Assembly: GCA_020073705.1 (NCBI GenBank)
Contig: JAIQES010000030.1
Location: forward strand, 1 to 52,216
Direction of reading: 5' to 3'
DNA: 52,216 bases
Origin: Terriglobia bacterium
GTDB lineage: Bacteria; Acidobacteriota; Terriglobia; Acidiferrales; UBA7541
This document shows positions 24,841 to 33,601 of this stretch, one piece after another (the stretch's first letter is position 1; each line of letters starts with the position of its first letter). The notes under the pieces were generated by a model that was not told where the DNA came from, searched no databases, and was given only the letters and a program-made list of their open reading frames with translations. Both the position numbers and the translations under genes were made by a program.

Positions 24841-25829
24841 CGGAGACCAGCCAATCCACCAGCCTTCCCTCTACCACAGGCAGGAAAAAGTCCAAGCTGT
24901 GGCAGCGCCTGTTGCCATTTCTGATTACGGCAGCCTGCTTCGCCTATCTCTACACCCGTCTGGACCGCGGCGCTGCGGCGGAGGGCAGCCGGCTGCTTCC
25001 CTACCTGCTAAAAAGCTTTGAGAATGTCAGTTGGACTCGTTGGCTGGCCTTGATGATTCCGTACTGCGTCCTTTTTCTCCTGTTCGACAGCCTGGTTGTT
25101 TGGAGTGTGATCGACTGGTTCAACGCCAAAATCCGTTACGCCGATATCTTGCCTATTCGTGCCAGCGCTTACATCCTCTCTCTTGTGAACGAGCAGGTCA
25201 GTAAAGGCGCCATTGCACTCTATCTGAACCGGCGAGACGGGGTGCCCGGTTGGGAGATCGGTTCCAGCATGCTTTTCATCATGTTTTGCGAGTATTACAG
25301 CCTGATGCTGTGGGCCACGATCGGCGTGCTGTTGCGGTGGGGTAGTTTCCATCCGGCCTTTCACCTGATCCCCTGGATTGCCTTGGCCTCCGCTGCGTTC
25401 TTCGTGCTATTCCATCTATTCTTCAGCGGGAAAATCGGGTCGGGGATCGCGTTGCGCGACCGCCCTATCTTCCGGGCGTTCCGGCTGGCGAAAGTCTGGC
25501 AGTATGGGGCTGTAATTACGATGCGCGCGCCTCCGGTGATCGCTGGTGTGGTCGTATATACGCTGGCTTTGAGACTCTTTGGGGGCACGGTGAGCTTCGG
25601 TGAAATGCTGGGATATCTGCCGGTGATTTTCTTTGGAGCAGCCATGCCCGGACCGATGCACTCCGTGGCGATCCTTTTCTGGGTCCTGCTCTTTCCCGAA
25701 AAGCCGGGGCAGATGACTGCCTTCGGGTTCGTCATGCACAATTTCTTTATCTTCTTTAACGCCGCAATCGGCCTGCTATTTCTCCGGCGGGCGACTCGGG
25801 AGCTCTTTGAAGACCCTCCTAAACATTAG
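24837..25829 (+). CDS. Polytopic membrane protein, flippase-like (UPF0104/LPG-synthase type)
   Basis: A 330-residue integral membrane protein with about eight hydrophobic segments, starting at LLPFLITAACFAYLY. Overall size and the topology with charged loops (VNEQVSKGAIALYLNRRDG) resemble the membrane domain of lysylphosphatidylglycerol synthases and dolichol-mannose-type flippase-like proteins. Coupled to the preceding dehydrogenase by a four-base overlap, suggesting a shared lipid or glycan pathway. Its 3' end overlaps the convergent phosphatidyltransferase gene by 54 bases. Confidence 0.65.
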   Translation: MTETSQSTSLPSTTGRKKSKLWQRLLPFLITAACFAYLYTRLDRGAAAEGSRLLPYLLKSFENVSWTRWLALMIPYCVLFLLFDSLVVWSVIDWFNAKIRYADILPIRASAYILSLVNEQVSKGAIALYLNRRDGVPGWEIGSSMLFIMFCEYYSLMLWATIGVLLRWGSFHPAFHLIPWIALASAAFFVLFHLFFSGKIGSGIALRDRPIFRAFRLAKVWQYGAVITMRAPPVIAGVVVYTLALRLFGGTVSFGEMLGYLPVIFFGAAMPGPMHSVAILFWVLLFPEKPGQMTAFGFVMHNFFIFFNAAIGLLFLRRATRELFEDPPKH

Positions 25830-26321
25830 ACGCTGGCCCATGGATACCAGCGTGCTGAGAACCAATGTCCAGACAAGCAGAGTGAGCCAGGGATGTAGGA
25901 AGCGCAGTCCCATGCGAATGAGGATGTCCATGCAGAGCGGAACGAAGTAAAGGATGCCGTTGTAACGGCCGAGTTGGCTTTTGCGCAGACGGCTCTGCCC
26001 ATGAACCCAGTAGGAATCGATGACATACTGGGCAAAGGCCGCCGTGATCAGAATTGGCAGGATCCATGGGAACGCGCCGCGCAGGGCGCCGGCAAACAGT
26101 CCGCAGGTGACGAAGAGGAAGTCGGAAGCGTGATCGAAGGTCCCGCCAAGCGCGCTCACCCTACCTGTTCGACGTGCGATGGCCCCGTCTAGAAAATCCG
26201 TTGCCAGCGCCACCACCATCGCGAGCAAAGCAAAAACCGCATGGCGCAGATCTCCTCCGGCCATGAAGAACGCAAACGGAATCACTAGAAGCAGGCGAAT
26301 AGCCGTCAGTGCATTAGCCAT
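25776..26321 (-). CDS. CDP-alcohol phosphatidyltransferase
   Basis: A 181-residue membrane enzyme with the complete family motif in DFLDGAIARRTGRVSAL and GGTFDHASD, that is D-G-x2-A-R-x8-G-x3-D-x3-D. It joins a CDP-activated lipid to an alcohol head group or the reverse (phosphatidylglycerolphosphate or related synthesis). About six hydrophobic segments. Convergent with and overlapping the preceding flippase-like gene; both are lipid-related, so the overlap may be functional as well as spatial. Confidence 0.85.
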   Translation of the reverse strand: MANALTAIRLLLVIPFAFFMAGGDLRHAVFALLAMVVALATDFLDGAIARRTGRVSALGGTFDHASDFLFVTCGLFAGALRGAFPWILPILITAAFAQYVIDSYWVHGQSRLRKSQLGRYNGILYFVPLCMDILIRMGLRFLHPWLTLLVWTLVLSTLVSMGQRLMFRRVFKELPSRPPEK

Positions 26322-26447
26322 CGATGGTCCAAATGGGAGACGGGATCGCTTATGGAATCGAATGGAGCTACAGGATTCTGTTCCTTATCTTTCAACAGCC
26401 CCACATTGTACGCACATCGAACCGTTACCGTGCGCCATCTTCTACGG

Positions 26448-27827
26448 CTAGTCTTCCGGTTGAGGCTCTTGATCAGTCGCAGCGGCAGTTTCTTTTCTTG
26501 GTCGTTCAATTCGGCCTTGTCCGGCGGCCAGGCTTGTTCGCAGCGTTTCGCTGTCCACTTCTCTTTCCCAGAGGGCCACCACAAGCGTCGCCACGCCATT
26601 CCCGAGCATGTTGATCAGCGCGCGAAACATACTCATGAACCGGTCAATTCCGAGAAGCAAAGCCATGCCCGCCACCGGAATTGTCGGGATCACGGTCAGT
26701 GTCCCCACCAACGCGATAAAGGAGGCGCCTTGTACGCCGCTTGCTCCCTTCGAAGTCAGGACAGCCACTGCGAAAATAGTGAGCTGTTGCCCAAGCGTCA
26801 GATGCGTGTTTGTGGCCTGAGCAATGAAGAGAGCCGCCAACGTCATATACATGCTGCTCCCGTCGGTATTGAAGGTGTAGCCAGTCGGTACCACCAAGCC
26901 TACCAGCGACTTCGAGCAGCCGAGATTCTCCAGTTTGCGCATCAGGGTGGGCAGCGCCGGTTCGGACGAGCTCGTCGCGAGTGTCAGCAAGATCTCTTCC
27001 TTAATGTACAAAAGATATTTGAGGATGTTGAATCCCACAGCCCAGCAAACGAGGCCCAGGATGACGAGAACAAAAAAAATACATGTGGCATAAAACGTTA
27101 AGATCAGGTTCACCAACGGTTTGAGTGATGAGACGCCGTATTGCCCGACAGTAAATGCCATCGCCCCGAAGGCTCCAATGGGAGCGAGACGCATCACAAT
27201 ATTCACCACACCGAACACTGCGTGCGTCAGCGCATTGAACAGGTCCACCAGCGGCTTGCAGCGCGGCCCCACGGCGGACAGCGCGAAACCAAACAAAATG
27301 GCGACCAGAAGAACCTGCAGGATGTCCCCTCTCGTGAAGGCGTCAACGATCGTGTTGGGGATGATATGAAGAATAAAGTCGGGTACGGTTTGCGCCTTGG
27401 CTTGGCCCGCGTAACTGGAAACGGCCTTGGTATCAAGCAGTGCCGGGTTTACATTGAAACCTGCGCCGGGTTTCACGACGTTGCCCACTACGAGTCCGAG
27501 CAGAAGGGCCAGCGTGGAAACAACCTCGAAATAAAGCAGCGCCTTGCCCCCGACTCGGCCGACCTTCTTCATATCTTCCATGCCGGCAATGCCCGTGACG
27601 ACCGTACAGAAGATGATCACAGCGATAATCATCGTAATCAGGCGGATGAAGCCATCGCCGAGCGGCTTCATGGCAATCGCGGTCGCTGGACGGACCATGC
27701 CGAGAACTATCGCAACAGCGATCCCGAAAAGTACCTGCCACGAAAGACTCTTGTAGAAGGGTTTCTTTTTCGCATTCGATTTGGCAAGGCCAGGGGCAAC
27801 GGGTTGCGTACCGCCAGTTTCTACCAT
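26448..27827 (-). CDS. dctA: Dicarboxylate/amino acid:cation symporter (DctA-like)
   Basis: A 459-residue sodium/proton-coupled carrier of the SDF (DAACS) family. Signature segments are [19 protein letters not shown] (hairpin 1), [20 protein letters not shown] with the NTDG motif, and [17 protein letters not shown] (hairpin 2). The ATG at 27827 is preferred: GGAG lies 8 bases upstream, whereas the frame from 27857 adds ten residues without such a site. It is the last gene of the 2-oxoacid dehydrogenase operon and would import a C4-dicarboxylate or similar acid. Confidence 0.88.
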   Translation of the reverse strand: MVETGGTQPVAPGLAKSNAKKKPFYKSLSWQVLFGIAVAIVLGMVRPATAIAMKPLGDGFIRLITMIIAVIIFCTVVTGIAGMEDMKKVGRVGGKALLYFEVVSTLALLLGLVVGNVVKPGAGFNVNPALLDTKAVSSYAGQAKAQTVPDFILHIIPNTIVDAFTRGDILQVLLVAILFGFALSAVGPRCKPLVDLFNALTHAVFGVVNIVMRLAPIGAFGAMAFTVGQYGVSSLKPLVNLILTFYATCIFFVLVILGLVCWAVGFNILKYLLYIKEEILLTLATSSSEPALPTLMRKLENLGCSKSLVGLVVPTGYTFNTDGSSMYMTLAALFIAQATNTHLTLGQQLTIFAVAVLTSKGASGVQGASFIALVGTLTVIPTIPVAGMALLLGIDRFMSMFRALINMLGNGVATLVVALWEREVDSETLRTSLAAGQGRIERPRKETAAATDQEPQPED

Positions 27828-27863
27828 TGTGATTTCTCCTTTAGCGCGAGCATGCAAAGAGTA

Positions 27864-29030
27864 TCATGCGAGCCACTTCTCGGGTTCTCGTATAGCTTCG
27901 GCCAAGTCGTTCAGAAAGAGCGCCGCCCGGGCGCCATCCGCAACTCGATGGTCGCATGACAGCGTCATGGTCATTATGGGGCGAATACCAGGTTTGCCAT
28001 TGACGGGCACCACCGCATCGGCAATGTCGCCCACGGCAAGAACCGCGCACTGCGGTGGGGTAATGATCGCGCTGAAGGCGTTCACTTTGTACATGCCCAG
28101 GTTGCTCAGCGTGAAGGTCCCGCCCGTAATGTCCGCGGGCCGCAGGCGGCCGGCTCTCGCCCTTTCCGTCAACTCCCGCCGCAAAACCGAAATCGCCGCA
28201 ATGTTTTCTTTGTTCGCCTTCGGGATCACCGCGCCGACCACCCCGTCCTTCACCGCCATCGCCACGCTGATATTGATCTCCGCATGGGGGCGGATGCCGT
28301 TCCCGGCCCAGCTCGAATTCATCCGCGGGTGTTTCTCCAGGGCGCGCGCAAGAAGGCCGATCAGGAGATCCGTAATCGTAGGCGCGGAGCCCGCCGCGCT
28401 CCCCTGGCTCAATTTTTTCTGCGTATTGATGAGCCCGCCCGCATCTACGCTCTGCACCAAGTAAAAGTGCGGCACGCTCGTCCAGCTCTGCGTCGTGCGT
28501 TCGGCCATGAGCCGCGCCACCTGGCTGAGCGATTCCGGCGCTGCGGCACCCTTCGCGCTCGCCGCTGTCTTCACATCGTCGGAGGTAATTGTGCCATCCG
28601 GCCCCGTCCCTTGGATCTGGCCGATATCGACGCCGAGTTCTTTCGCGAGCCGGCGCGCCTTTGGCGAAATCTGGGCAGCAGCCGGTGCGGCCGCTTGTTT
28701 CTGTCGTGCTGGCGCCGTCCCGGCAGCCTGCGCCGCGCTCGTCGCGCGGGCCGTGGGCGCTGCGGTCACCGCCTTTGTCGGAGGCGGCTCGCCCGGAGCA
28801 ACGAGCCAGGCGATGGTTTCACCGACGGGAATTACCGCTCCCACTTCCGCCGTAATTCCTGCCAGAATGCCGTCGCCCGGAGATTCCACCTCGACCACCG
28901 CTTTGTCGGTCTCGATCTCGAGCAAGGGTTCGCCTTTGCTGACGTGTTCGCCCTCTTTCTTGCGCCATGCCAGCAGCTTGCCGTTTTCCTGCGCCATTTC
29001 GAGCGCGGGCATCACCACACTAATCGCCAT
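27864..29030 (-). CDS. 2-oxoacid dehydrogenase E2 (dihydrolipoyl acyltransferase)
   Basis: A 388-residue E2 component. An N-terminal lipoyl domain carries the lysine in LLEIETDKAVVEVESPGDG; then an Ala/Pro-rich linker, a peripheral-subunit-binding domain (ISPKARRLAKELGVDIGQIQ) and a catalytic domain ending in MTLSCDHRVADGARAALFL with the active-site His and Asp. One lipoyl domain only. It accepts the acyl group from the E1 encoded upstream and passes it to CoA. AGGAAAACT precedes the ATG. No E3 gene is in the cluster. Confidence 0.92.
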   Translation of the reverse strand: MAISVVMPALEMAQENGKLLAWRKKEGEHVSKGEPLLEIETDKAVVEVESPGDGILAGITAEVGAVIPVGETIAWLVAPGEPPPTKAVTAAPTARATSAAQAAGTAPARQKQAAAPAAAQISPKARRLAKELGVDIGQIQGTGPDGTITSDDVKTAASAKGAAAPESLSQVARLMAERTTQSWTSVPHFYLVQSVDAGGLINTQKKLSQGSAAGSAPTITDLLIGLLARALEKHPRMNSSWAGNGIRPHAEINISVAMAVKDGVVGAVIPKANKENIAAISVLRRELTERARAGRLRPADITGGTFTLSNLGMYKVNAFSAIITPPQCAVLAVGDIADAVVPVNGKPGIRPIMTMTLSCDHRVADGARAALFLNDLAEAIREPEKWLA

Positions 29031-29062
29031 AGTTTTCCTGAGCGCGGCGAACGACAGCGCCG

Positions 29063-30409
29063 CTATTTTGAAACTCCTACGCGTTCCGTCCTCGCGCTAG
29101 CTTCGACCATTTCGACCACGCTTTGGCTGGGCGGAGCCTCTTGCTCCCGCGTCGTGGGGAGCGGCCCATCCACGGTTACATAGTTCGCGCCGGCCACCAA
29201 GAGCTTCTCGGCCGGGAATCGAGTGATGACCTCGTGGCCGGTTTCGGTGACGACGATTTCCTCCTCGATGCGCGCGGCGCTCCAGCCGTCGGTGGCGGGC
29301 CAGAATGTCTCCAGCGCGAACACCATGCCCGGCTTGATCTCGTAAGAGTGCTCCAGCGATACGAGTCGGCTGATCACCGGCTTCTCCCAGATGGCGAGTC
29401 CGATCCCGTGGCCGAATTGGAGTGCGAAAGCCGCTTCTTCGTTCGCGAAACCGAACTCCTGCGCCTTCGGCCACACCGAAGCAATCTCACCGGTCGTGCG
29501 TCCCGGGCGCACCAGCGAGATGGCCGCGTCCAGGTAGTCCCGGCAGCGCTTGTAGGCATCGATCATCGCGCGGGATGCGTAGCCGATGGTGAAGCAGCGG
29601 TAGTAGCAGGTGCGGTAGCCCATGTAGGAGTGAAGAACATCGTAATAGACCGGGTCGCCGGGCCGCAAGACACGATCCGAGAACACGTGCGGATGAGGAT
29701 TGCAGCGCTCTCCCGAGATGGCATTGACCGCCTCGACGTACTCGGAGCCGAGATCATACAAGACTTTACTGACCAGTCCGACAGCCTCGTTCTCCCGCAT
29801 ACCTGGCTTCATGGCGCAATACAGGTCGTGGTATGCGGCGTCCACCATCATCGACGACATATTGAGCAGCGTGATTTCATCCTGCGTCTTGATCACGCGG
29901 GCATCGGACATGATCTGCTGGCCATCGACGACGGTGATCCCTTCACGCTGCAGCGCGAACAGGATCGGCGGCTCAATAATATCGACTCCAAGCGGCTCTT
30001 TGTGGAGGCCTCGCATCTCGAGTTCAACGCGGATTTTCTTTGCGACATTTTCCGCGCGCCCCATCTCTGGCGACATCGCGCCGCGCAGGAGCGGAATTCC
30101 TGCCCGCGAGCGCTCTCCCAGCCAGGGGCAATGCAGCTGATGATGCCGGGCGGCCGATCCGAAGTCCCAAAGGATCGGCTCATCATTTTGCGGCAAGAGC
30201 GTGAAGCGGCTCATCTTGTCTTGGGCCCATGTGCCAATGTGCGTGGCAGTCAGGTAGCGCACGTTGTTCATGTCAAAGCAGAGCAGAGCACCCATCTCCG
30301 ACTTGACGAGCAACGCCTTCGCCCGCGCCAGGCGTTCCCGGCGCAAACGATCGAAGTCTACCCGCTGTTCCCAATCCACTGCCATCGATCCGTACGTTGG
30401 AAGTGCCAT
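29063..30409 (-). CDS. M24-family (creatinase/aminopeptidase P-like) protein
   Basis: A 448-residue pita-bread-fold protein with an N-terminal creatinase-like domain and an M24 domain from about residue 190. Of the five metal ligands expected in metallopeptidases, Asp (VYYDVLHSYMGYR), His (FGHGIGLAIW) and both Glu (FALETFWPATDG, ARIEEEIVV) are present. The second Asp is replaced in YRTCYYRCF. It may therefore be a non-metal hydrolase like creatinase or the ectoine-hydrolase type. The ATG at 30409 is preceded by AGGAGG at 6 bases. It lies between the E1-beta and E2 genes, an unusual insertion. Confidence 0.75.
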   Translation of the reverse strand: MALPTYGSMAVDWEQRVDFDRLRRERLARAKALLVKSEMGALLCFDMNNVRYLTATHIGTWAQDKMSRFTLLPQNDEPILWDFGSAARHHQLHCPWLGERSRAGIPLLRGAMSPEMGRAENVAKKIRVELEMRGLHKEPLGVDIIEPPILFALQREGITVVDGQQIMSDARVIKTQDEITLLNMSSMMVDAAYHDLYCAMKPGMRENEAVGLVSKVLYDLGSEYVEAVNAISGERCNPHPHVFSDRVLRPGDPVYYDVLHSYMGYRTCYYRCFTIGYASRAMIDAYKRCRDYLDAAISLVRPGRTTGEIASVWPKAQEFGFANEEAAFALQFGHGIGLAIWEKPVISRLVSLEHSYEIKPGMVFALETFWPATDGWSAARIEEEIVVTETGHEVITRFPAEKLLVAGANYVTVDGPLPTTREQEAPPSQSVVEMVEASARTERVGVSK

Positions 30410-30432
30410 GACAAGCCTCCTGTCCTGAGATC

Positions 30433-31428
30433 TCAAGATCGTTTACACATGGCCCGTGCCGCTTCGAACACCGTGTGCTCGCTGGGAATTGTCGCATCTT
30501 CCAGAGGGGAAGAGAAGGGGATCGGCACGTGCATGGCCCCGATTCGTTTAACAGGCGCGTCCAGATCGTAGAAAGCGCCTGTGGCGATCACCGAAGCGAT
30601 CTCCGCTGTGACGCCGTATCTCTCGTAGCCCTCGTCCACGACGATGGCCCGCGAAGTCTTCTTCGCCGATTCGATCAGCGTCTTCTCATCCAGCGGCCAA
30701 GTTGTCCGCGGATCAATCACTTCGGCGCTGATCCCAATTCCTTCGAGCAAAGAAGCCGCTCCCAGCGCCACCTGGACCATGCTGCTAGTCGCAACGATGG
30801 TGATGTCGTCTCCTTCGCGCTTGATGTCCGCCACGCCGAACGGGATCGTGTACTCTTCGGTGGGCACTGGCCCTTTGAACGTGAACATCATCTTGTCTTC
30901 AAAAAAGATGACGGGATTGTCGTCCCGAATGGCTGTTTTCATCAATCCCTTCGCATCGTATGGCGTCGACGGCAACACGACTTTCAGGCCGGGAATATGG
31001 CTGAACCATGCGTGGAGCGATTGCGAATGTTGAGCACCCGAGCGGCGGCCGGCGCCAAGCGTCGCGCGCATCACCATCGGAACTTTCCATGCGCCTCCGG
31101 ACATGTAGTGCACTTTCGCCGCCTGGTTCACCATCTGGTCCATGGTCAGGGTGATGAAATCCCCGAACATGATATCGACCACGGGACGAAGGCCCGTCAT
31201 CGCGGCGCCGACCGCGATTCCGGTGAATCCGGCCTCGGAGATCGGCGTGTCGATGACGCGTGTTTTTCCGAACTCTTGCACCAGCCCCGATAACACTTTG
31301 AAGGGCGTGCCTGCCTCGGCCACATCTTCGCCGAGGATGCACACGCGGGGATCGCGACGCATCTCCTCTGCCAGCGCCTCTCGGACAGCCTCTCCGAGGG
31401 TCATTTCGCGAACGGTGACCTCAGGCAT
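30433..31428 (-). CDS. 2-oxoacid/acetoin dehydrogenase E1 beta subunit
   Basis: A 331-residue transketolase-like E1 beta subunit with MTLGEAVREALAEEMRRDP, ILGEDVAEAGTPFKV, DTPISEAGFTGIAVGAAMTG and MVMRATLGAGRRSGAQHSQS. It pairs with the E1 alpha encoded immediately upstream, the genes overlapping by 8 bases. The set most resembles acetoin-dehydrogenase-like (AcoAB) or pyruvate dehydrogenase E1 enzymes; the true substrate is not deducible from sequence. Confidence 0.9.
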   Translation of the reverse strand: MPEVTVREMTLGEAVREALAEEMRRDPRVCILGEDVAEAGTPFKVLSGLVQEFGKTRVIDTPISEAGFTGIAVGAAMTGLRPVVDIMFGDFITLTMDQMVNQAAKVHYMSGGAWKVPMVMRATLGAGRRSGAQHSQSLHAWFSHIPGLKVVLPSTPYDAKGLMKTAIRDDNPVIFFEDKMMFTFKGPVPTEEYTIPFGVADIKREGDDITIVATSSMVQVALGAASLLEGIGISAEVIDPRTTWPLDEKTLIESAKKTSRAIVVDEGYERYGVTAEIASVIATGAFYDLDAPVKRIGAMHVPIPFSSPLEDATIPSEHTVFEAARAMCKRS

Positions 31429-32419
31429 AAATGTTCTCCTCTACCTGATCCGTGCCGGGATAGGCGGCCTTGATGCCAAACTCGACGGCCGCCTCGATCT
31501 CGGATTTGACCTGCAAAAGAATCTCATCGAATTGAGCTTTGTTTGCGAGATTCTGTCCGATCAGCCAATCGCCAAACAACTTGATCGGGTCGCGCTCGGT
31601 CATCCAGCGCTGTTCCTCCTGCTTGGGCCGATAATATTCCCGATTCACATCGCCAACGTGATGGCCGCGATACCGGTACGTATTGCACAAAAGAAATGCT
31701 GGACCCTTCCCTGAACGCGCCGCGTCAACCAGGCGGCGCGCAGTTGCGTACACGGCCCTCACATCCTGTCCATCCACGCTCTCCGCAGGAATTCCGAAAG
31801 CCGCCGGCCGGGCCAGAATATCGCCCGCCGTCGTCTCAGAGAAGTGCGTGTACTCGTTGTAGAGATTGTTTTCACAAACGTAGATCACCGGCAGATCCCA
31901 CAGGCGCGCCAAATTCATGACTTCATATAGGAGACCCTGACCGAGGGCTCCCTCACCGAAGAAACAAACCGCGACCCGCTTCGTGCCAAGATTCTTTGCG
32001 GAAAACGCCGCGCCTGCGGCGATTCCCATGCTTCCGCCTACAATAGCATTCGCCCCTAGGTTCCCGCTTGTTGGATCAGCGATGTGCATCGATCCGCCCT
32101 TGCCGCGGCAGTATCCTGCTTCTTTGCCGAGCAACTCGGCAAACATGCGGTCTGGCGCCGCCCCTTTGGCAAGACAATGCCCATGGCCGCGGTGCGTGCT
32201 CGTGATGTAATCGTCGCGGTGGAGGGCCGCGCAGATCCCGACTGCAACAGCTTCTTCGCCGATGTACAGATGGGCCAGGCCCGGCATCAGCGCGCGCGTG
32301 TAGAGTTCGTTGACCTGCTCTTCGAACAGGCGGATGGTCACCATCTGCCTGTACATGGAAAGCAATTGTTCGGTTCCGAGTCCAGAGTGCGCTTTGGACT
32401 GATTGGTGACAGTTGTCAT
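31421..32419 (-). CDS. 2-oxoacid/acetoin dehydrogenase E1 alpha subunit
   Basis: A 332-residue thiamine-diphosphate-binding E1 alpha subunit. The cofactor motif runs from CFFGEGALGQGLLYEVMNLA to CENNLYNEY; YRGHHVGDVNREYY is the C-terminal phosphorylation-loop region. AGGAG lies 7 bases before the ATG. Its start overlaps the stop of the upstream dehydrogenase (ATGA). Acts with the E1 beta and E2 encoded downstream to decarboxylate a 2-oxo acid or cleave an acyloin. Confidence 0.9.
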   Translation of the reverse strand: MTTVTNQSKAHSGLGTEQLLSMYRQMVTIRLFEEQVNELYTRALMPGLAHLYIGEEAVAVGICAALHRDDYITSTHRGHGHCLAKGAAPDRMFAELLGKEAGYCRGKGGSMHIADPTSGNLGANAIVGGSMGIAAGAAFSAKNLGTKRVAVCFFGEGALGQGLLYEVMNLARLWDLPVIYVCENNLYNEYTHFSETTAGDILARPAAFGIPAESVDGQDVRAVYATARRLVDAARSGKGPAFLLCNTYRYRGHHVGDVNREYYRPKQEEQRWMTERDPIKLFGDWLIGQNLANKAQFDEILLQVKSEIEAAVEFGIKAAYPGTDQVEENIYA

Positions 32420-33297
32420 CTTGCAACTCCTGACATTCGAGCCAACACGTCGAACAGCACGGCAAAATCTTGGTTCGCCAAGCCCATGCCCCGGGCCGCC
32501 GTCAGAAACTCGTTGACGGTAGCTGTTGTTGGCAAGGGCACGTCGAGCTGGCGCCCCATCTCCAGCGCCAACATCATGTCCTTCTGCATCATGTTGACGT
32601 TGAACCAGACTTCGTCCGGCATCTTCAAGACGAACGGCCCCCGGTATTGGACCATCGGCGAACCGATCACGCTATGCGTCAGAACGTCAACCGCAATCTC
32701 GCGGGCGATACCACTTTTTTCCGCGAGCAAGACTCCTTCGGAAAACGCCAGCATTTGAACGGCGAGACTTAAGTTTGTCGCAATCTTCATGGAAAGCGCA
32801 AGGCCGTTGTCGCCCACGTAGGTGACTTTCGGCCCAATGTCCAGCAGCAAAGGTTTTATCTTTTCGAATGTTTCCTTGCGGCCGCCCACCATCACGGAGA
32901 GCTTGCCCTGCTGCAGTGTGATCACGCTCCCCGATACGGGCGCGTCCACCATGTCGCCGCCTTTTTCCCTGATTTTTCCGGCCATCTCCCGGCTGAAGGC
33001 CGGATTCACCGTGCTGATGTCGACGAATAGTTTTCCCGGCGACACGGCGGCAAGCATGCCATCCGGCCCGTTCATGATGGCGGCCAGTGCCGCCGAATTC
33101 GTGACCATCGAAAAAGTCACATCAGATTCGGCCGCCACGGCACGCGGCGAGTCGGCCCACTTCATCCCTTTCTTGACCAGCCATTCCGCCTTCGATCGCG
33201 TCCGATTATACCCCGTGACGCTGTGCCCCTTGCTGAGCAGCCGGTTCGCCATCTCGCTGCCCATCACTCCCAGTCCGACGAATCCTAATTTAGCCAT
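32416..33297 (-). CDS. 3-hydroxyisobutyrate dehydrogenase-family oxidoreductase
   Basis: A 293-residue beta-hydroxyacid dehydrogenase. It has the N-terminal GFVGLGVMGSEMANRLL nucleotide motif, the substrate motif VDAPVSGSVITLQQGKLS and the catalytic Lys in SMKIATNLSLA. It reduces a semialdehyde or oxidises a 3-hydroxyacid with NAD(P). First gene of the operon that continues with E1 alpha, E1 beta, M24, E2 and DctA. GAGGTGAGTTC precedes the ATG. Confidence 0.88.
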   Translation of the reverse strand: MAKLGFVGLGVMGSEMANRLLSKGHSVTGYNRTRSKAEWLVKKGMKWADSPRAVAAESDVTFSMVTNSAALAAIMNGPDGMLAAVSPGKLFVDISTVNPAFSREMAGKIREKGGDMVDAPVSGSVITLQQGKLSVMVGGRKETFEKIKPLLLDIGPKVTYVGDNGLALSMKIATNLSLAVQMLAFSEGVLLAEKSGIAREIAVDVLTHSVIGSPMVQYRGPFVLKMPDEVWFNVNMMQKDMMLALEMGRQLDVPLPTTATVNEFLTAARGMGLANQDFAVLFDVLARMSGVAR

Positions 33298-33601
33298 GAA
33301 CTCACCTCGATTGAATCACTCATGCTGCCTGCCTTTCTTCAGTCTTTTCCAGTGCGCTCTCATCGCTACGATTCCTCCACCTCTCGAGTTGTCAGAGTAA
33401 GTTACCACGCCCCTGCTTTCCCGCAAAATCCTTCCTACCCCTTGGGAGAGCCTACTCACATCGGCTTCGTGTCGTTGACAGCAAATGCGGGGCTTGGTAT
33501 GGTTCTACGTCCAACGCGCGCTCTTTACCGAAATTACCTTGGTAAGAGCCAGTTCGACAATTTGTACCTTCCGCCATTCGAATTCGCGAAAGAAGGGTCT
33601 A
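33298..33601. other. Divergent intergenic region
   Basis: About 300 bases between the divergent dehydrogenase operon and the amidohydrolase gene. On the plus strand it contains the promoter described at 33475-33503 and, downstream of it, a short perfect inverted repeat TTACCTTGGTAA (33534-33545) that could be an operator. No gene is supported here. Confidence 0.5.
33475..33503 (+). promoter_or_regulatory. Promoter of the decarboxylase-like amidohydrolase gene
   Basis: A perfect TTGACA (33475-33480), exactly 17 bases, then TATGGT (33498-33503). It would give a leader of about 90 bases before the ATG at 33602, with the inverted repeat TTACCTTGGTAA in the leader. Confidence 0.5.

Noticed and set aside
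29123-30571. 482-codon open frame on the plus strand
   Set aside because: Antisense to the M24 gene and part of the E1 beta gene, with no recognisable domain.
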